Source: Pseudomonas reactans (GTDB lineage Bacteria; Pseudomonadota; Gammaproteobacteria; Pseudomonadales; Pseudomonadaceae). From it: 64,000 bases of DNA. Shown piece after piece: positions 60,980 to 64,000 of the stretch; the first letter of the stretch is position 1; every line of letters starts with the position of its first letter. The position numbers and the translations under genes are program-made. The stretch is from positions 404,807 through 468,806 of the forward strand of contig NZ_JACAPG010000002.1 in the NCBI RefSeq assembly GCF_013385825.1, read 5' to 3'. The notes under the pieces were generated by a model that worked only from the letters and a program-made list of their open reading frames with translations, was not told the origin of the DNA and ran no database searches.

Positions 60980-61180
60980 ATGCCCGCCCCCCTCACACCT
61001 GATCAAGTCCGCGAGCAGATGGACCGCCAAGGCGTGTCCATTGCCGACTTCAGCCGCAAACACCGTCTGAACAAGAATTTGGTCAGCGATCTGTTGAACG
61101 GTCGAAAGAAAGGCAAACGCGGTGAAGCCCACCGCGCTGCCGTACTGCTCGGCATCAAGGAGGGCACGGTCGCACAGTAG
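60980..61180 (+). CDS. Cox/Cro-like DNA-binding protein
   Basis: A 66-residue protein with one helix-turn-helix (VREQMDRQGVSIADFSRKHR, then LNKNLVSDLLNGRKKGKRGE). It is divergent from the repressor, the place of cox/cro. It probably opposes the repressor and may help excision. ATG 60980 is preceded by TAGGAACACT. Confidence 0.85.
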   Translation: MPAPLTPDQVREQMDRQGVSIADFSRKHRLNKNLVSDLLNGRKKGKRGEAHRAAVLLGIKEGTVAQ

Positions 61181-61209
61181 TGCGGCTGTCCCAGGGAGAA
61201 AACGAGAAC

Positions 61210-61695
61210 ATGAACCGCCCAATTCTTGATAGCCGCCGCAAGGCTGTGATGGCCGCGGTCGGCGCCTTCCCGGGAGGCCGCGAGTGCGCCGCCGCCCACC
61301 TGGGGCTGGACCTCAAGCAGTTTGATAATAAGCTGTACGAGAACACCGGCCACCGCCCACTGACCGACGAGCAGGTTCGCCAGCTGGAGCGGGTAGGCGG
61401 TACCAGCTTCCTCCCCGACTACGTGTCGGGCATCTACGGCGGCGTTTTCGTCCCCATGCCAGACGATACCCCCCTCGACAACCTGGACCTCTACCAGCGC
61501 TCCCTGGTCACCGACGTGGCCGAGGGCAAGGTCGACCAGATCATTGCCAAGGCTTTAGCCGATGGCCGCCTCGACGAGGCCGAGCTCGGCGACATTATCG
61601 CCGCCCACCGCGCGCACATTGCCGCACGGCACGCCGAGGTGGGAGCAGTAATCACGTTGCACCGGAAAAACCCGGGCAACCAGGAACAGAAGTAG
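61210..61695 (+). CDS. Phage regulatory protein CII-like
   Basis: A 161-residue protein with a helix-turn-helix-like segment (FPGGRECAAAHLGLDLKQFD, NKLYENTGHRPLTDEQVRQL) of the CII/YmfL-type regulatory family, followed by a mostly helical part (DLYQRSLVTDVAEGKVDQII). ATG 61210 follows GGGAGAAAACGAGAAC. Likely an early regulator of replication or lysogeny. Confidence 0.82.
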   Translation: MNRPILDSRRKAVMAAVGAFPGGRECAAAHLGLDLKQFDNKLYENTGHRPLTDEQVRQLERVGGTSFLPDYVSGIYGGVFVPMPDDTPLDNLDLYQRSLVTDVAEGKVDQIIAKALADGRLDEAELGDIIAAHRAHIAARHAEVGAVITLHRKNPGNQEQK

Positions 61696-61756
61696 GCGCA
61701 CGAAGCGTCGCATTTTTCGGCTTCGGCCAATGCCGCACTCGCGGCGGGGAGAGTTC

Positions 61757-62059
61757 ATGAGTACCAATCACGGCGGCGGTTACAAGTGTCTGTGCCCGGC
61801 CTGCGGCAGCCGTATGCGCATCCGCAATTCGGAAGAGCAGACGCCAATTTTCAAAACCATGTACGGCGAATGCACCAACTTGGGCTGCGGCGCGACCTAT
61901 GGCGGCTCGCTGTCCTGGGAGTACGAATTGACTTCGTCAGGCCTGGACCGCCCACGCGTCCGCCTCCCCGTCGCCCCTTCGGTCAAGCGCAGGCAGGCCA
62001 TCCGCGACAGCGCCGAGAAGACCAACCAACTCGACATGCTCGCGATCCTGGAGGCCTAA
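61757..62059 (+). CDS. ogr: Ogr/Delta-like zinc-finger late transcription activator
   Basis: A 100-residue protein with four zinc-ligand cysteines arranged as in P2 Ogr: CPACGSRMRIRNSEE, a spacer, then CTNLGCGATYGGSLS (C-x2-C-x23-C-x4-C). In P2 this protein binds dyads upstream of late promoters and contacts the alpha subunit of RNA polymerase. Here three matching dyads exist (40885, 48004, 52920). Unlike in P2 the gene lies in the early region next to cII rather than after D. GGGGAGAG precedes the ATG. Confidence 0.9.
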   Translation: MSTNHGGGYKCLCPACGSRMRIRNSEEQTPIFKTMYGECTNLGCGATYGGSLSWEYELTSSGLDRPRVRLPVAPSVKRRQAIRDSAEKTNQLDMLAILEA

Positions 62060-62062
62060 GCC

Positions 62063-62425
62063 ATGGAACTCGTCCAGCTCACCGCCCCGCAGCTCAACGA
62101 CTACCGCACCGGCATGCAGTGCAACGCCGCTGCCTTCATCGAGCGCCACCAGCAGGAACACCTGCACGACGACAGCCTGTTCGACCGCGCCGTCAACCAC
62201 CTGGTCGACGTGTGGGATGTACCCGTGTTCATGGCCGACCGCCTCGTACACCTGGCCATGACCGAGCGTTTGCCCAAGGGCCGCCGTTGGATCGGCATAG
62301 ACATGGCCAGCGGCCCAGACTTTTGCGTTTTCCACGACCGCCGCGCCAACAAGATCGTTCAGGTGCCGAGCTCGAACAGGCTGCATAGCTTCCTGCAAGA
62401 CCTGGCCAACCCGGCCCCACGCTAA
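62063..62425 (+). CDS. Phage early protein of unknown function
   Basis: A 120-residue protein (MELVQLTAPQLNDYRTGMQC at the start, then FMADRLVHLAMTERLPKGRR). It begins three bases after the Ogr stop and is thus in the same operon. No domain recognised. Confidence 0.75.
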   Translation: MELVQLTAPQLNDYRTGMQCNAAAFIERHQQEHLHDDSLFDRAVNHLVDVWDVPVFMADRLVHLAMTERLPKGRRWIGIDMASGPDFCVFHDRRANKIVQVPSSNRLHSFLQDLANPAPR

Positions 62426-62491
62426 CCCACAAACTCCCAGCCCCACTCCCGTGGGTTTGGGGAAGTTGCATCCGTAATCCGAGGACGCGCC

Positions 62492-62725
62492 ATGCAAAAC
62501 GCCGTTGCGATCCAGCTGGACCTGCCCAAGCCCTGGGCTGAAGCGCTGCTCAGCAGCCTGCGCGCCGAGCTGCGCCGGAGCATGACCGAGCACTGGTATG
62601 ACGACCGCTACCGCACCGTGCCGACTGGCCTGCGCAGCAACCGCATCCTCGACGACTACCCGGCCCTTGCCGGCCACAAACGCACCATCGGCGCGCTGCA
62701 AGCCGCCCTTGCCGCCAATCAGTAA
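62492..62725 (+). CDS. Small phage early protein of unknown function
   Basis: A 77-residue protein (LDLPKPWAEALLSSLRAELR, then DDYPALAGHKRTIGALQAAL), probably helical. A GAGGACGCGCC stretch precedes the ATG. It lies ten bases before the primase gene. Confidence 0.72.
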   Translation: MQNAVAIQLDLPKPWAEALLSSLRAELRRSMTEHWYDDRYRTVPTGLRSNRILDDYPALAGHKRTIGALQAALAANQ

Positions 62726-62734
62726 GGCAACTCC

Positions 62735-64000
62735 ATGACGATGCAAGAGAAACTCAGGGGCGAGGTGCTCCGCCGGATTGAGTCCGACTTCGGTCTCAAG
62801 CACATGACCGGTACCAACTACATGCGCAAGGGCAGATGCCCGGCGCATAAGTGCGGCAAGAACACCCTGTACACCTTCCACGACTCGCCCTGGATGCTGA
62901 TCTGCGGCCGGCCGGAGGCGTGCAACCACCGCGTCCACGTCAAGGACCTCTACAGCGACCTGTTCAACGACTGGAGCGAGCAGGCGCCGTCCACCGCCGA
63001 GGAACCAACCGCCACCGCGCGCGCCTACCTTCAGTTTGCCCGGGGATTCCGCCTCGAGCTCATTGACGGCTGGTTCACCCAGGAAAACTACTGGAGCCGC
63101 GATATCGGCGCCGGTAGCGCCACCGTGCGCTTTCCCCTGGACAAGGGCGGCTACTGGGAAAGGCTGATCGACCGCCCCGAGCGCTTCGGCAAACAGAAGG
63201 CCCGCTTCAAGCCGGGCGAGAGCTATAAAGGGGTCTGGTGGTGCCCGCCTTCCCTCACGCTGGTGGACGTCGACGAGCTGTACATTGTCGAGGGCATCTT
63301 CGACGCCATCGCCCTACTGCACCATGACACCCCAGCCGTCTCCATGATGAGCAGCGCCCCCTTCCCCGAGGAGTCGCTCCGCGCCCTCAAGAAGGCATGC
63401 CAGGAAGCGGACAAGCGCCTACCACGCCTGGTCTGGGCGCTGGATAACGAGCCAGTGGCCAAGGCCAACATGCGCCGCTGGGCCAAGGAGGCCCGCGCAC
63501 TGGGCTTCAAGTGCGACGCTGCTGTCATCCCGCAGCGCGGCTCCAAAAAGGTCGACTGGAATGACCTGCATCAGCGCTGGACCTTCATCGAGGGCGACGA
63601 CGAGCGCGCCAAGCGCATCGAGCAAGACCTCGACGAGGCCCGCCACCAGGGCGCCCTGCTGCTGGCCGACTCGGCCGAGGAAAAGGGCCTGCTCATGTAC
63701 GAGTGGGACGAGCGCAAAGAATTCCACTTTACCTACCGCTCCCGCCTGTACTGGTTCCACCTGGACCTGGAGAAGTACGAGCGCGCCGCACGCGAGCTGG
63801 AAGGCTCTGATCGCCAGGAAGATCAGTTGCTCAGCGACAAGCAACGGCGGGACAAGGCTCTGCGCCAAAGTACTTCCGTGGTGCGCATCGCCAACTGCAA
63901 TTTCCAGGCGCTGTACTACATGCGCAACGACGTGACCCAAGAGGCCTGGTACTACTTCCGCGTGGATCGACCAGACACCCAGGCCATCAAGACAACCTTC
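62735..64000 (+). CDS. Toprim-domain primase (3' part outside window)
   Basis: The frame is open from ATG 62735 to the window end, 422 residues. An N-terminal zinc-binding region has CPAHKCGK and ICGRPEACNH. It is followed by a toprim domain with the catalytic Glu in ELYIVEGIFDAIALL and an acidic pair in LVWALDNEP. Such proteins start DNA synthesis in phage replication, often joined to a helicase part, which would be encoded beyond 64000. AAGG lies seven bases before the start. It is not a rolling-circle gpA, so replication differs from P2. Confidence 0.85.
   Translation, partial: MTMQEKLRGEVLRRIESDFGLKHMTGTNYMRKGRCPAHKCGKNTLYTFHDSPWMLICGRPEACNHRVHVKDLYSDLFNDWSEQAPSTAEEPTATARAYLQFARGFRLELIDGWFTQENYWSRDIGAGSATVRFPLDKGGYWERLIDRPERFGKQKARFKPGESYKGVWWCPPSLTLVDVDELYIVEGIFDAIALLHHDTPAVSMMSSAPFPEESLRALKKACQEADKRLPRLVWALDNEPVAKANMRRWAKEARALGFKCDAAVIPQRGSKKVDWNDLHQRWTFIEGDDERAKRIEQDLDEARHQGALLLADSAEEKGLLMYEWDERKEFHFTYRSRLYWFHLDLEKYERAARELEGSDRQEDQLLSDKQRRDKALRQSTSVVRIANCNFQALYYMRNDVTQEAWYYFRVDRPDTQAIKTTF

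Larger units (their letters stand above)
37098..64000. mobile_element. P2/phiCTX-type prophage, left arm to early region (right end outside window)
   Basis: From the 3' end of tRNA-Thr onward the genes follow P2 order: Q, P (leftward), O, N, M, L, X, lysis, R, S, V, W, J, I, H, tail-fibre assembly, FI, FII, E, E', T, U, D, then repressor, Cox-like, CII-like, Ogr-like and primase genes. Placement of arm and cos sequences next to the att site, before gene Q, is like phiCTX. All structural genes needed for a contractile-tail phage are intact, so the prophage may be functional. Integrase, the replication genes after the primase, and attR lie past 64000. Confidence 0.93.

Overview
The window is a high-GC gammaproteobacterial chromosome segment, almost certainly a Pseudomonas of the fluorescens group. 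The order glnA-ntrB-ntrC-(nrsZ)-trmL-secB-grxC-gpmI-envC-ctpA-hisF/A/H/B-asmA-mutY-yggX-tRNA-Phe is the core order I recall from P. aeruginosa (about PA5119-PA5156). REP palindromes of the fluorescens type lie between several genes. Strain identity is inferred, not shown.

Core half (1-37100). The window opens in the 3' end of glnA. ntrBC has a sigma-54 promoter and an NtrC-type dyad. Just downstream lies a three-module small RNA locus, the nrsZ homologue, with its own NtrC dyad and an excellent sigma-54 promoter. Next come trmL, the convergent rhodanese-grxC-secB operon, gpmI, an inserted PBECR2-like nuclease gene, the envC-like/ctpA/polysaccharide deacetylase operon, the histidine cluster hisB-hisH-DUF2164-hisA-hisF, an OFA-type MFS transporter, asmA-mutY-yggX and tRNA-Phe. 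A more variable stretch follows: an ArnT-like glycosyltransferase, a BASS/ACR3-like carrier, an orphan PaaA2-like antitoxin, a hydrolase, a GABA-type permease, a histidine/basic amino acid ABC transporter overlapping a METTL25-like methyltransferase gene, and two tandem BcsQ-like ATPases preceded by a shared FleQ-box-like motif. The core half ends with a DUF2790 gene and tRNA-Thr.

Prophage half (37098 to beyond 64000). A P2/phiCTX-type prophage is joined to the 3' end of tRNA-Thr. Left to right it has iteron repeats that may be integrase or excisionase arm sites, a cos candidate, then P2-order head genes (Q and P leftward; O, N, M, L, X rightward), lysis genes, tail completion genes R and S, baseplate V-W-J-I, fibre and chaperone, sheath and tube FI-FII, E with its programmed frameshift, T, U and D. 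A lysogeny control region follows, with repressor, Cox/Cro-like, CII-like and Ogr-like genes. The last gene is a toprim primase running off the window. Three copies of a dyad (TGTA-N13-ACA type) sit exactly where P2 has its P/O, V and F late promoters, and an Ogr-like zinc-finger activator is encoded at 61757-62059, so the late circuit can be read from sequence. Integrase and the right attachment site lie outside the window.

Most notable points: (i) two genes of unknown function, one secreted, run in the same direction just downstream of the phage repressor and look like lysogenic conversion genes; (ii) the nrsZ locus with complete NtrC/RpoN control elements; (iii) tandem BcsQ-like genes with damaged Walker A motifs, a BcsR-like N-terminus and a shared upstream box but no cellulose operon in view; (iv) a solitary PBECR2-type nuclease next to an unexplained terminator; (v) helically phased iterons in the phage arm and in the repressor/Cox intergenic region.
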